Shown here one piece after another: positions 26,799 through 35,817 of a DNA stretch of 64,000 nt (its first letter is position 1; the number at the start of each line of letters is the position of its first letter). The stretch covers positions 62,001 through 126,000 of the forward strand of contig LNEE01000051.1 of NCBI GenBank assembly GCA_001464895.1, written 5' to 3'. This DNA is from Betaproteobacteria bacterium Ga0077532 (GTDB lineage: Bacteria; Pseudomonadota; Gammaproteobacteria; Burkholderiales; Ga0077523). Below the pieces are notes generated by a model. It did not search any database, had not been told where the DNA came from, and saw nothing but the letters and a program-made list of their open reading frames with translations. Both the position numbers and the translations under genes were made by a program.

Positions 26799-27596
26799 TC
26801 AGTCCTGCGGAAACACCGGCGGCCGCTTCTCGATGAACGCGTTCACGGCTTCCGCGTGATGCGGCGTGCGGTGCGCGATGGCCTGATAGCCCGCAGACAG
26901 TTCCAGAAGCGACTCCAGCCGCACGTGCTGCCCCTCGCGCAGCAGCCGCTTCGTCATGCGCAAGGTCGGACCGGGATTCCGGGCGATGCGCTCCGCGATC
27001 TTCCGCGCCTCGTCCATCAGCGTGTCGTGCGGGACGACCCGTGACACCAACCCGCACGCGAGCGCCTCCGCGGCATCGATCGCATCACCGGTGAACGACA
27101 TCTCCGCGGCCTTCGACATGCCCACGACCCGGGGCAGCAGCCAGGCCCCGCCGTCGCCCGGCACGATGCCCACGCGCACGAAGCTCTCCGCGAAGGTGGC
27201 CCGCTCGGACGCGATTCGGATGTCGCACATGCACGTGAGATCGCACCCCGCACCGATGGCGGGCCCGTTGACCGCCGCGATCGTCGGCACCTCGAGGTTG
27301 TAGAGCGCGAGCGGGATGCGCTGGATGCCGTGCCGATACTCGTCGCGGATCTTCGCGGGGTCGATCTGCTGCTCGAAGAAGCGGCGCATGTCCTTCACGT
27401 TGCCGCCTGACGAGAACGCCGTCCCGGCGCCCGTCACGATCACCGCACGCACCGACGTGTCGGCCGAGATCCGTTCGCACGCCTGCACGAACTCGCGCGC
27501 CGCACTGTTGCCGGTGAGCACGTTGCGCAGTTCGGGCTCGTTCATGGTGAGGGTGACGATGGCACCCTGCTGTTCGTAGATCAGGAAATCGGCCAT
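26799..27596 (-). CDS. Enoyl-CoA hydratase/isomerase superfamily (crotonase) protein
   Basis: 265 residues with the crotonase fold: AFSSGGNVKDM oxyanion region, GPAIGAGCDLTCMCDIRIAS and GIVPGDGGAWLLPRVVG. The two glutamates of true enoyl-CoA hydratases (GGGCEL and PE-x-x-LG positions) are replaced here (GAGCDL; F in place of the second Glu), while an Asp appears in PGDGG. The reaction is thus more likely isomerisation, hydrolysis or dehalogenation-type chemistry than simple hydration. Third gene of an operon with two acyl-CoA dehydrogenases (45 bp after the nearest). Confidence 0.85.
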   Translation of the reverse strand: MADFLIYEQQGAIVTLTMNEPELRNVLTGNSAAREFVQACERISADTSVRAVIVTGAGTAFSSGGNVKDMRRFFEQQIDPAKIRDEYRHGIQRIPLALYNLEVPTIAAVNGPAIGAGCDLTCMCDIRIASERATFAESFVRVGIVPGDGGAWLLPRVVGMSKAAEMSFTGDAIDAAEALACGLVSRVVPHDTLMDEARKIAERIARNPGPTLRMTKRLLREGQHVRLESLLELSAGYQAIAHRTPHHAEAVNAFIEKRPPVFPQD

Positions 27597-27641
27597 CGGG
27601 GGCTCCGGAATCGGGAGGAAGAAGAAGAAGAGGCGGCGGAA

Positions 27642-28664
27642 CTACGCCGCCGGCGGGGCAGCGCGCAGCACGATCGCGTCGAGGACCGGCCCCTCCGCTG
27701 CCAACAGCGCGCGGCCGACCACACCATGCCAGCGACGCTCGGTGCCGTAGGCAAGCCGCCACGCATGCAGGCGACGCGTGTAGAGCTGGAGGTCGAACTC
27801 GGCGGCGATACCGATCGCACCGTGGACCCCGTGGGCGATGGATGTCACCGCGACCACCGCCTCGCTCGTGCGCGCTTTCGCGATGGCGGCGCGCAACGGA
27901 TCGGCTTCGATGCCGTCGGCGAGCATCCCGATCGACGCGGCCATGCGCGCCGCGGCGACCTGCTCCGCCATCACCGCGAGCTGTTGCTGGATCGCCTGGA
28001 ACGCGGCGAGCGGTTTACCGAACTGCGAGCGGGTGGATGCGTGCGCGAGAGTCATCTCCAGCAGACGTTCCATCGCACCAGCGATGCGCGTGGCCATGAG
28101 ACAGGCGCCGATCGCCATCCAGTCCATCTCGCGCGGGACTGGCGTGGTGCCTGCGGGCTGTGCGTGCCAGAAGACATCGGTTGCGACAGCGCCGCCGCGG
28201 AAGACGGCCTCGGAGCGGTGCTCGCGTACCGGGACGAGCATGGCGCCCGCGGGCGTCGCCGCGAGGATCCAGTCGGCCGCTGCACCATCGGGTACGCCAC
28301 GGCAGAGAATGCGCCCGTCGACGTCGATGCTCGTCTGCGGCGCGATCGCGACGAAGCCGTCCGGTACAGCCATCCCGATGGCGGCGAACACCGCGCGGAC
28401 GACCATCGTCGCGTCGAGTGGCCACGGCAGCAGATGCCGCGCACACGTCCGCAGCAGGTCGTCGGCCGTGCGGAGCGAGAGGCCTGCCCCGCCCGACGCC
28501 TCCGGCATCAGCAGGTCCGCGAATCCGGATTCGATCCAGGCCTGGCGTGCGTTGCCGACGTCGTCCCCCGCCTCCACTGCACGCACCACCGCGGGCGTCC
28601 CGTGCACCGAGAGCAGCTTCTCCAGCGGATCGAGAAACGGTGAAACGTTCGCGGGCGAAGTCAT
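27642..28664 (-). CDS. Acyl-CoA dehydrogenase family protein (smaller subunit type)
   Basis: 340-residue acyl-CoA dehydrogenase homologue, FAD-binding fold with the C-terminal helical part SIAHGVHGAIGIAAEFDLQLYTRRL. It is shorter and more diverged than the partner at 28664-29815, whose stop overlaps this start by one base (TGATG). Such pairs form alpha2-beta2 heterotetramers in steroid and branched or cyclic acyl-CoA degradation (for example ChsE1-ChsE2 in mycobacteria), so a joint enzyme is likely. The substrate is not identifiable. Confidence 0.85.
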   Translation of the reverse strand: MTSPANVSPFLDPLEKLLSVHGTPAVVRAVEAGDDVGNARQAWIESGFADLLMPEASGGAGLSLRTADDLLRTCARHLLPWPLDATMVVRAVFAAIGMAVPDGFVAIAPQTSIDVDGRILCRGVPDGAAADWILAATPAGAMLVPVREHRSEAVFRGGAVATDVFWHAQPAGTTPVPREMDWMAIGACLMATRIAGAMERLLEMTLAHASTRSQFGKPLAAFQAIQQQLAVMAEQVAAARMAASIGMLADGIEADPLRAAIAKARTSEAVVAVTSIAHGVHGAIGIAAEFDLQLYTRRLHAWRLAYGTERRWHGVVGRALLAAEGPVLDAIVLRAAPPAA

Positions 28665-29815
28665 CAGCGCAACCCCAGCCCGCGCGCGATCATGCCGCGG
28701 AGAATCTCGCGCGTGCCGCCGCGCAGCGAGAACGACGGCGCCACATGCGTCACATAGGCAAGCGCCTGCAGCAGCGCTGCAGCGGCGGGCGGACCTTCAT
28801 CGGCACCGATGACATCGGCGATGGCCACCGGCATCGCCTGCTCCAGTTCCGTACCGAGATCCTTCACGAGCGCCGCCTCGACGACGGGACTCTCGCCCGC
28901 TGCGAGCTTCGACGTCACGGCCACACACAGCTCGCGCAGCACAGCGAGATGCGTCGCGAGCCGCCCAGCGAGCACCACCGAGGCATCATCCGGCACCGAG
29001 CGACTGCGGACGTGTGCGATCCAGGCATCGAAGAGCGCGAGGCTCGAGTAGATGCGCTCCGGGCCGCTGCGCTCGTACGCGAGTTCGGCCGTCACCTGAG
29101 CCCAGCCGTCGCCCTCCTGCCCGACGATGGCATCGTCGCCGAGCAGTACATCATCGAAGAACACCTCGGAGAAATGCGCGTCGCCCGCGAGATCCCGGAT
29201 GGGTCGAATGGTGACGCCGGGCGCCGCAAGGTCGACGATCACCTGCGAGAGTCCGCGGTGCCGGTCTTCCTGGGTGCCCGAGGTGCGCACGAGCGCGATC
29301 ATGTAGTGGCTGCGGGGCGCGTTGGTGGTCCAGAGCTTCTGCCCGGACAGCCGCCATCCGCCCTCCACGCGCTCGGCGCGCGTGCGCACGCTCGCGAGGT
29401 CGGAGCCGGACTGCGGTTCGCTCATGCCGATGCAGAAGAACGACTCGCCCCGACAGATGCGCGGCAGATGGAAGCGCTTCTGCGCCTCGGTCCCGTACTT
29501 CAGGAGGAGCGGTCCGCTCTGGCGATCGGCGATCCAGTGGGCGCCCACGGGCGCCCCGGCCGCCAGCAACTCCTCCACGAGGACGAAACGCGCGAAGGGG
29601 CCGCGCCCGCCACCGCCGTACTCGACGGGCAGCGTGAGCCCGAGCCAGCCCCGGGCGCCGAGGGCCTGGCTGAACCCGGCATCGAAACCCATCCACGATC
29701 GGGCACGGGAGGCGAGCGGCCACGCTGCGGCGTGCTGACGAAGGAAGTCCCGTACTTCGCTGCGAAGTGCCGCATCGTCAGACGGAATCGCCACGAGCTG
29801 CAATGCGTCGATCAC
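28664..29815 (-). CDS. Acyl-CoA dehydrogenase family protein
   Basis: 383 residues, complete ACAD fold: N-terminal helices, the middle beta domain FFCIGMSEPQSGSDLASVRTRAER with GWRLSGQKLWTTNA, and the C-terminal FAD/helical part ending SLRGGTREILRGMIARGLGLR. Introduces a 2,3-double bond into an acyl-CoA, with electrons passed to ETF. First gene of a three-gene operon with the second dehydrogenase (one-base overlap) and an atypical crotonase. Catabolism of an unusual (branched, alicyclic or steroid-like) acyl-CoA is inferred. Confidence 0.9.
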   Translation of the reverse strand: MIDALQLVAIPSDDAALRSEVRDFLRQHAAAWPLASRARSWMGFDAGFSQALGARGWLGLTLPVEYGGGGRGPFARFVLVEELLAAGAPVGAHWIADRQSGPLLLKYGTEAQKRFHLPRICRGESFFCIGMSEPQSGSDLASVRTRAERVEGGWRLSGQKLWTTNAPRSHYMIALVRTSGTQEDRHRGLSQVIVDLAAPGVTIRPIRDLAGDAHFSEVFFDDVLLGDDAIVGQEGDGWAQVTAELAYERSGPERIYSSLALFDAWIAHVRSRSVPDDASVVLAGRLATHLAVLRELCVAVTSKLAAGESPVVEAALVKDLGTELEQAMPVAIADVIGADEGPPAAAALLQALAYVTHVAPSFSLRGGTREILRGMIARGLGLR

Positions 29816-29978
29816 GTGACGCCTCGCTTGCTGGCGGAGCCCTGCATGGGGGATGTGCGCATGGTGGGGCGGACGCTAGAAGGCCGCGCGGGGGCCTGTC
29901 AAGGTCGCCTTGCGCGCCGTCCGGATCGTGAACGATCGCGCCGCGCCTCTCGCACCCGCTGACGCCCAACAAACGACA

Positions 29979-29998
29979 ACGCCCTCCGAAGAGGGCGT
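29979..29998 (-). terminator. Intrinsic terminator after the rhlE-like gene
   Basis: On the minus strand: ACGCCCTC, TTCG tetraloop, GAGGGCGT, followed by a T-rich stretch (TGTCGTTTG). It lies 30 bp after the stop of the helicase gene, between it and the acyl-CoA dehydrogenase operon, which reads in the same direction and so needs its own promoter. Confidence 0.75.
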
Positions 29999-30027
29999 CG
30001 CGTCACTGCATGCATCCAGCGGGAGGA

Positions 30028-32139
30028 TCAACCGAGCTTGCGGAACATCCCCACTGCAGAGGCAAACGCGCCGCGGATCCCGCGGGGCTTCTCCGCCGCC
30101 GGTTGCGCATCACCCTGCGCGACCGTGGCAGCCCTCGGGTTCGAGGCCGCCGAAGCCTGGCCTCGACCACCACCGTTGCCACCACCATTGCCGCCGCCAT
30201 TGCCGCCGCCGTTACCGCCGCCGCCACCACTGCGAGGACCGCGCCCAGGCTGACCACCGCGGGGTTTGCCCTGACCGGGCTGACCACCACGCTGACCGGC
30301 GGCCTTGCCTCCGGGCTGACCACCCGCCCGACCGGTACGCGCAAGAACGGGATCGCCGCGTTGTCCGCGGTTGCCGTCGCGCTCCACCGTGCTGTGCTTC
30401 GGCATCACGTTGCCGTTGACCTCGACTTCCTCGAAGCGCGGCATCACGTTGCCGTTCACTTCGACTTCCTCGAAGCGCGGCATCACGTTGCCATTCGGCT
30501 CGCCGTCCTCGCCGTAGACCACCGGGGCGCGTCGTGCGGCCTGCTGCCCTGCCGGTCGCCGCGCGATGGTATTGCCATCACGCTCGCCGGTGAAGCGCGG
30601 CTGGGCTACGGCGGCATTGCCGCGCTCGATGCGCTCGCCACGCGGTTGCGCGGAAGCCCGCTCGGCGCGCGGAGGACGTTCCGCACGTGGAGGACGTTCC
30701 GCACGCGGCTGCGACGGCCCACGATCGGCCCGCGGTTGGGAGGGTGCGCGATCGCCACGGGCCTGGGCTGGCGCGCGCTCGCCCCTTGGCTGACGCGGTT
30801 GTGCGGCGGGCGCGGCAGCGCGCGGCTGTTCGGCTGCTGCGGGCCGGGCCTGACCTTGCGCCGCCGGCTGACGACGCGGTTGATTGTCGTCGCGGCGGCC
30901 TTCGCCCCGCTGACCACCTCGCTGCCCCCCACGGCCGCGCTCGGGACGGTCTTCACCGCCACGGGGTTCAGCGACCCGGGCGGCGGCTATGGCGGCGGCC
31001 ATGTCGAAGTCCTCGATCACCACCTTCGGCAGCGGCTTCTTCAAAAGTCGCTCGATGTCGGCGAGCAGCGGGCGCTCCTCGGCCGAGACCAGCGACATCG
31101 CCACCCCGGTGGCACCGGCGCGACCGGTACGGCCGATGCGGTGCACGTAGTCCTCGGGAACGTTGGGCAGTTCGAAGTTCACGACATACGGGAGTTCGAC
31201 GATGTCGAGACCGCGTGCCGCGATGTCGGTGGCGACCAGCACCTGCAGCTTGCCGTCCTTGAACTCCGACAGCGCCCGGGTGCGTGCGCCCTGGCTCTTG
31301 TTGCCGTGGATGGCCATCGCGCTGATGCCGTCCTTGCCGAGCTGCTCGGCGAGACGGTTGGCGCCATGCTTGGTGCGCGTGAACACGAGCACCTGGAACC
31401 ACTTCTGCGTACGGATGAGATGCGAGAGCAGCGCGCGCTTGGCGCCCTTCTCCACCGCCACCGACTTCTGATCCACCAGTTCGGTCGGGGCATTGCGGCG
31501 GGCCACTTCGATGGTGGCCGGGTTGTTCAGGAGTTCGTGCGCCAGCGTACGGATCTCGTCGGAGAAGGTGGCCGAGAACAGCAGGTTCTGGCGCTTCTTC
31601 GGGAGCAGTGCGAGCACGCGCTTGATGTCGCGGATGAACCCCATGTCGAGCATGCGATCGGCCTCGTCGAGGACGAGGATCTCCACGTGCGACAGGTCGA
31701 GCGTCTTCTGCTGGACATGATCGAGCAGGCGTCCCGGCGTGGCGACCAGGATGTCGACGCGCTTCTTCAGGCGGTCCACCTGCGGCTGCATGCCGACCCC
31801 GCCGAAGATGACCATCGACGTGAGCGGCAGGTGCACACCGTAGTCACGGACGCTTTCCTCCACCTGGGCGGCAAGCTCGCGGGTGGGCGTGAGGATCAGG
31901 ACCCGGATGGGCGCGCGGCCGGACGCTGCGGTCGGGGCCGGCGTGTCCATGAGGCGCTGCAGGATCGGAAGGGTGAAGCCGGCGGTCTTGCCGGTGCCGG
32001 TCTGTGCCCCGGCTAGCAAGTCACCCCCGGAGAGCACGGCGGGAATCGCCTGGGTCTGGATGGGGGTGGGCTGGGTGTAGCCGCGCTCGAGGACGGCGCG
32101 GACGAGGGGCTCGGTGAGCCCGAGGAGTGCAAAGGACAT
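30028..32139 (-). CDS. rhlE: DEAD-box ATP-dependent RNA helicase, RhlE-like
   Basis: 703 residues. RecA-like core in the first about 380: Q motif ([13 protein letters not shown]), motif [24 protein letters not shown], and HRIGRTGR. The remaining half is a long basic, low-complexity tail rich in Arg, Gly, Pro and Gln (many [12 protein letters not shown]-like runs, then GGGGNGGGNGGG), usual for RhlE-type proteins and RNA binding. Inside the tail a 13-residue unit ([13 protein letters not shown]) is repeated in tandem. Functions in RNA remodelling, ribosome assembly and cold adaptation. Convergent with nothing; own terminator downstream. Confidence 0.93.
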   Translation of the reverse strand: MSFALLGLTEPLVRAVLERGYTQPTPIQTQAIPAVLSGGDLLAGAQTGTGKTAGFTLPILQRLMDTPAPTAASGRAPIRVLILTPTRELAAQVEESVRDYGVHLPLTSMVIFGGVGMQPQVDRLKKRVDILVATPGRLLDHVQQKTLDLSHVEILVLDEADRMLDMGFIRDIKRVLALLPKKRQNLLFSATFSDEIRTLAHELLNNPATIEVARRNAPTELVDQKSVAVEKGAKRALLSHLIRTQKWFQVLVFTRTKHGANRLAEQLGKDGISAMAIHGNKSQGARTRALSEFKDGKLQVLVATDIAARGLDIVELPYVVNFELPNVPEDYVHRIGRTGRAGATGVAMSLVSAEERPLLADIERLLKKPLPKVVIEDFDMAAAIAAARVAEPRGGEDRPERGRGGQRGGQRGEGRRDDNQPRRQPAAQGQARPAAAEQPRAAAPAAQPRQPRGERAPAQARGDRAPSQPRADRGPSQPRAERPPRAERPPRAERASAQPRGERIERGNAAVAQPRFTGERDGNTIARRPAGQQAARRAPVVYGEDGEPNGNVMPRFEEVEVNGNVMPRFEEVEVNGNVMPKHSTVERDGNRGQRGDPVLARTGRAGGQPGGKAAGQRGGQPGQGKPRGGQPGRGPRSGGGGGNGGGNGGGNGGGNGGGRGQASAASNPRAATVAQGDAQPAAEKPRGIRGAFASAVGMFRKLG
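30401..30498. repeat. 39-bp tandem direct repeat in the helicase tail
   Basis: Unit GGCATCACGTTGCCGTTGAC... (39 bp) from 30401 and again from 30440, with a third, truncated copy from 30479. In frame it encodes 13 residues ([13 protein letters not shown]). Two full copies are nearly identical in DNA, so the expansion is recent and the copy number may vary between strains. Confidence 0.85.
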
Positions 32140-32419
32140 GAAGCTCCGCTAGGAGATTTACCACGTCGACCTATTCGCGGGATGTGCCGCGCGATGCCAG
32201 TCGGGGCAGACGAAGTGGATTGGACTGCAGGAAGGCGCGGCGAGGGGACTGGTCAGCGAGGCCGCGGTCTGGAATGTAGCACAGTCGATCGAGCAACCTC
32301 TGCGCGGCCGCGGGTGCGGGCTCGCCGGCGCCACCCACCGTGCGGGGGTGACATCCGCATAGCGGCCAGCGCTGCGCCCGACTTGAGCGCAGCGCCGGCG
32401 GGGCGTCGACACCGAACGG
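32140..32419. other. Gene-free spacer between the helicase and the FMN-binding protein
   Basis: About 280 bp, both flanking genes on the minus strand. A run GGGCGTCGACACC and several short inverted repeats are present but no recognised RNA or clear promoter. The long leader of the helicase is probably here. Track ORFs crossing it are not supported. Confidence 0.35.
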
Positions 32420-33082
32420 TCAGGCCTCCTCGGAACCGGTGCCGACCTTGCCGAACCAGTCCTCGATGCTCAACAGCCCACCGGCCTTGGCCGCCCGCCC
32501 CTGGTCCTTCGCGGGCAGGTCGTCCTGCACGAGGTCGATCCGCTTCCAACCCGCCAGCGGCGTCTCGCAGGCCGTGCGCGGCACGTAGCGCGACGCCTTG
32601 ACCTTCTCGTAGCGGTGCACGTAGCGGGGGCAGTTGGGCCACACCTCGGTCACCTTCACGCGCACCACGAGCAGCGCTTCGAGGAACTCCATCATCAGCG
32701 GATCGTTCGGATCGATGCTCGCCTCGCCCTGCACGCGCATGCGGTTCGGTGTCGTGAAGTCGATGAAGAGCAGACCCACCTTGGCGTTCTTCGTGACGTT
32801 GCCGGCGGAGTAGAACATCCCGTTGCCGTCGAAGAGCGGGAAGGCGATGGTGTTCGCGTCCAGCGCGCGGACGAAACCCGGATCGCCACCCTTGTACGAC
32901 ACCGTCGGGCGCCCCTCGTGGTCGATGGACGACAGGAAGAACATGTCGCGGCTCTCGATGAAAGCACGGTCCATGTCGGAGAGTTCGCCGTGGACGGCGA
33001 GCGCCTCGATCTTGTCGGCGATCCTGCGGGTGTCGTGCTGGTCCTGCAATACGCGGTGCTGGGCACCGAAAAGACGGCTCAT
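32420..33082 (-). CDS. Pyridoxamine 5'-phosphate oxidase family (FMN-binding split-barrel) protein
   Basis: 220 residues with the split-barrel pattern FFLSSIDHEGRPTVSYKGGDPGFVRALD, GNVTKNAKVGLLFIDFTTPNRMRVQGEA and a C-terminal WPNCPRYVHRYEKV. Members bind FMN (or F420/haem) and reduce or oxidise small molecules; the exact activity is unknown. It is divergent from bchE and shares its 318-bp control region, so it might respond to the same oxygen/light signals, a possibility only. An ATG at 33082 follows GGAGGATTTTTC. Confidence 0.85.
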   Translation of the reverse strand: MSRLFGAQHRVLQDQHDTRRIADKIEALAVHGELSDMDRAFIESRDMFFLSSIDHEGRPTVSYKGGDPGFVRALDANTIAFPLFDGNGMFYSAGNVTKNAKVGLLFIDFTTPNRMRVQGEASIDPNDPLMMEFLEALLVVRVKVTEVWPNCPRYVHRYEKVKASRYVPRTACETPLAGWKRIDLVQDDLPAKDQGRAAKAGGLLSIEDWFGKVGTGSEEA

Positions 33083-33323
33083 GAAAAATCCTCCGGATGG
33101 TTTTTTTGTGCACGTGCGCGACGCCGCCGTCGCACCGGCCGCGGGAGGTTAGCAGAAGGTGTCTGATCGCAGACGCAACCCGTGCGGGCCCGGTGGTCAC
33201 CTCGGCGTGCCAGGGCGTCCCGACCACCTTCGGCGCGCGGCAATACGGATCGGGAGGGAAACGCACGAGAAAACCCGGAACGTCCGATGCAACCGGCGAA
33301 TCGCCGGTCAACCTCCCCGATCT
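33083..33323. other. Shared upstream region of the FMN-binding gene and bchE
   Basis: Holds no gene. Contains the leftward ribosome site and presumably the promoter of the FMN-binding gene; the bchE control elements lie in the AT-rich segment just downstream (33324-33374). A repeated TTCCGGCG-like stretch is not evidently functional. Confidence 0.35.
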
Positions 33324-33337
33324 TTGATGTGTGTCAA
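33324..33337 (+). promoter_or_regulatory. FNR-like binding site upstream of bchE
   Basis: TTGATGTGTGTCAA matches the FNR/FnrL consensus TTGAT-N4-ATCAA at 9 of 10 defined bases. FnrL control of bchE is known in purple bacteria. If the -10 is TAATCT (33359-33364) the site would be centred about 41 bp upstream of transcription start, the class II activator position. It overlaps the first PpsR-like site by 6 bp. Confidence 0.65.
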
Positions 33338-33349
33338 CTTCTTTGGACA
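33332..33349 (+). promoter_or_regulatory. PpsR/CrtJ-type operator 1 upstream of bchE
   Basis: TGTCAACTTCTTTGGACA fits the consensus TGT-N12-ACA in its extended form TGTC-N10-GACA exactly. PpsR (CrtJ) represses bacteriochlorophyll and carotenoid genes under oxygen and light. It sits 52 bp before the bchE ATG and overlaps a TTGGAC -35-like sequence. Confidence 0.75.
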
Positions 33350-33356
33350 TCGTCTT

Positions 33357-33374
33357 TGTAATCTTTATCTCACA
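33357..33374 (+). promoter_or_regulatory. PpsR/CrtJ-type operator 2 upstream of bchE
   Basis: TGTAATCTTTATCTCACA is a second TGT-N12-ACA match, 7 bp after the first. Tandem sites of this spacing are the known arrangement for cooperative PpsR/CrtJ binding (about 8 bp in bchC). It covers the likely -10 and transcription start, so a repressor here would block the promoter. Confidence 0.7.
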
Positions 33375-33400
33375 CAAAGAGCGACCACCGGAGGACCCCG

Positions 33401-35068
33401 ATGCGCATCCTGTTGATCCACCCCAACTATCACTCCGGCGGCGCAGAGATCGCCGGCAACTGGCCGCCCGCCTGGGTGGCCTACCTCGCGGGTTCGCTGA
33501 AGAAGATCGGCTACACGGATCTGCGGTTCATCGACGCGATGACGAACCACCTCGACGAGGACGCCATCCGCAAGATGATCGCGGACGAGCAGCCCGACAT
33601 CGTCGGGTGCACCGCGATCACGCCGTCGATCTACAAGGCCGAGCGCATCCTTCAGATGGCGAAGGAGATCCATCCGGAAGCGGTCACGGTGCTGGGCGGT
33701 ATCCACGCCACTTTCATGTACCAGCAGGTGCTGACCGAAGCGCCCTGGATCGACGCCATCGTGCGTGGCGAAGGCGAAGAGATCTTCCAGCAGGTGGTGA
33801 AGACCATCGACGAGGGTCGATGGCTGCAGGACCGAGGCTCGATCCGCGGGATCGCGTACACGGACGGCGCGAAGATCATCGCGACGCCTGCGGCGCCGAC
33901 CGTCAAGGACCTCGACGGCATCGACCCCGACTGGGGCGTGCTCGAGTGGGAGAAGTACCAGTACATCCCCATGGGCAAGCGCGTCGCGATCCCGAACATG
34001 GCCCGCGGCTGCCCGTTCACATGCAGCTTCTGCTCGCAGTGGAAGTTCTGGCGCGACTATCGCATCCGCGATCCGAAGAAGGTGGTCGACGAGATCGAGA
34101 AGCTCGTGAAGGAACACGACGTCGGCTTCTTCATCCTTGCCGACGAGGAACCCACCATCAACCGTCGGAAGTTCGTGCAGTTCTGCGAGGAATTGATCGC
34201 CCGCGATCTCGGCATCCTCTGGGGGATCAACACCCGCGTCACCGACATCCTCCGCGACGAAGCCCTGCTGCCGCTCTTCCGCAAGGCGGGCCTGATCCAC
34301 GTGTCGCTCGGCACCGAGGCCGCGGCACAGCTGAACCTCGACCGGTTCCACAAGGAGACCACGGTCGCGCAGAACAAGAAGGCCATCCGCCTGCTGCGCG
34401 AGGCCGGCATCGTGGTCGAGGCGCAGTTCATCGTGGGTCTCGAGAACGAGACGGCCGAGACGCTCGAGGAAACCTACCGCATGGCGCAGGACTGGAAGCC
34501 GGACCTCGCCAACTGGTCGATGTACACCCCCTGGCCATTCTCCGACCTCTTCCAGGAGATGGGCGACAAGGTCGAGATCTTCGATTTCGAGAAGTACAAC
34601 TTCGTGACGCCGATCGTGAAGCCGGAGGCCATGGACCGCTCCGAGCTGCTCGACCGCGTGATGAACAACTATCGCCGCTTCTACATGCGCAAGGCGCTGT
34701 TCTCGTATCCATGGGCGGGCACCGGCGAGCGCCGCCGCTATCTGCTCGGTTGCCTGAAGGCTTTCCTCAAGAGCGGCTTCGAGCGGAAGTTCTACGACCT
34801 CGGACGCGTCAACTATTGGGGCCCGCAGTCGCGCCAGGGCGTGAACTTCAAGTTCGACGCGAAACGCGAGCGCCCGGTGCAGAGCGTCGTGCAATGGGCA
34901 CCCAAGCACGATCGCACGATGAAGGGCGAGCAGCAGGCGCAGATCATGGCCTGCGGCGGCGGAACGGAGCAGATGACGGACGAGGAGATGGATCTCGCGG
35001 TGATCGAGGCGAACCGCCCCCCGGTGGCATCTGCCGCACCACCATCCTCCAAGCCCGCGATGCACTGA
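33401..35068 (+). CDS. bchE: Anaerobic Mg-protoporphyrin IX monomethyl ester oxidative cyclase
   Basis: Radical SAM/cobalamin enzyme that closes ring E of (bacterio)chlorophyll without oxygen, taking the carbonyl oxygen from water. 555 residues: a B12-binding domain first (about 1-140, [21 protein letters not shown] through [12 protein letters not shown]), then radical SAM with CPFTCSFC at about residue 205, then a conserved C-terminal part [32 protein letters not shown] and [12 protein letters not shown]. Compared from memory with Rubrivivax and Rhodobacter BchE it is very close over the whole length. A GGAGG ribosome site precedes ATG 33401. The FNR-like and tandem PpsR-like sites lie just upstream, and bchJ follows after 18 bp. 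An orphan use in other tetrapyrrole chemistry is possible but less likely. Confidence 0.93.
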   Translation: MRILLIHPNYHSGGAEIAGNWPPAWVAYLAGSLKKIGYTDLRFIDAMTNHLDEDAIRKMIADEQPDIVGCTAITPSIYKAERILQMAKEIHPEAVTVLGGIHATFMYQQVLTEAPWIDAIVRGEGEEIFQQVVKTIDEGRWLQDRGSIRGIAYTDGAKIIATPAAPTVKDLDGIDPDWGVLEWEKYQYIPMGKRVAIPNMARGCPFTCSFCSQWKFWRDYRIRDPKKVVDEIEKLVKEHDVGFFILADEEPTINRRKFVQFCEELIARDLGILWGINTRVTDILRDEALLPLFRKAGLIHVSLGTEAAAQLNLDRFHKETTVAQNKKAIRLLREAGIVVEAQFIVGLENETAETLEETYRMAQDWKPDLANWSMYTPWPFSDLFQEMGDKVEIFDFEKYNFVTPIVKPEAMDRSELLDRVMNNYRRFYMRKALFSYPWAGTGERRRYLLGCLKAFLKSGFERKFYDLGRVNYWGPQSRQGVNFKFDAKRERPVQSVVQWAPKHDRTMKGEQQAQIMACGGGTEQMTDEEMDLAVIEANRPPVASAAPPSSKPAMH

Positions 35069-35086
35069 CGACCCCGGGGCATCGGC

Positions 35087-35728
35087 ATGGCACCCACCAT
35101 CGCGCAATCGCGGACCGGGTCAAACGCGCGCGCCCAGACCACGCCATCGCGCGCCCGCATCGGCCCCAATGCGATCGTGCGTGTCGCCGAGGCCCTGGGC
35201 GAACGCATCGGCGCCGAGGCGACGGATGCCCTCTTCGCCCGGGCCGGACTCGCACGGCATCTCGTCCATCCGCCGACCGGGATGGTCGATGAAGCGGACG
35301 TCGCCCGCCTGCAGTGGCAACTCCGGGCCGACCTCGATGCCGATCTGGCGCGGGAGGTGGCGTGGGATGCCGGCACGCGCACCGGTGACTACCTGCTCGC
35401 GCATCGCATTCCGAAACCCGCGCAGTTCGTGCTGCGCCTTCTCCCGCCAGCCCTCGCGGCGCGAGTGCTGACGAAGGCCATCACGAAACACGCTTGGACC
35501 TTCGCCGGCAGCGGCACCTTTCGATGCGCGCCGGGGAACCCCTTCCGTCTCGTCATCGAACACAGTCCGCTGTGTTCCCGCATCCGGGCGTCCGCGCCCG
35601 TGTGCCAGTACTACAGCGCGACGTTCGAGCGGATCTTCCGGCAGCTCGTGAGCCACCGGGCGCGGGTCACCGAAGTCGAGTGCGAGGCTGCAGGGGGCGC
35701 AGCGTGCGTGTTCGAAGTGGCGTGGTGA
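35087..35728 (+). CDS. bchJ: BchJ, V4R-domain bacteriochlorophyll synthesis protein
   Basis: 213 residues: a variable N-terminus, then a helical segment and a C-terminal V4R (4-vinyl reductase) domain with HSPLCSRIRASAPVCQYY and VECEAAGGAACVFEVAW, where conserved cysteines are typical. Once annotated as the 8-vinyl reductase; now thought to assist or deliver porphyrin substrates, since BciA/BciB reduce the vinyl group. It lies 18 bp after bchE as in the bchE-bchJ order of purple bacteria. The first 25 residues are uncertain because there are several possible starts. Confidence 0.88.
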   Translation: MAPTIAQSRTGSNARAQTTPSRARIGPNAIVRVAEALGERIGAEATDALFARAGLARHLVHPPTGMVDEADVARLQWQLRADLDADLAREVAWDAGTRTGDYLLAHRIPKPAQFVLRLLPPALAARVLTKAITKHAWTFAGSGTFRCAPGNPFRLVIEHSPLCSRIRASAPVCQYYSATFERIFRQLVSHRARVTEVECEAAGGAACVFEVAW

Positions 35729-35817
35729 CGACGTGCCGGGCGAGGGGCGAGGGGACAGAACCCGTAGCCTCCACGCGGCGACCAGCCTTCCCCTCGCCCT
35801 TCCAGCAGGACTTCAGT

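Noticed and set aside
33365-35107. 580-codon minus-strand ORF over bchE
   Set aside because: Antisense of a gene with complete BchE homology; no domain signature of its own.
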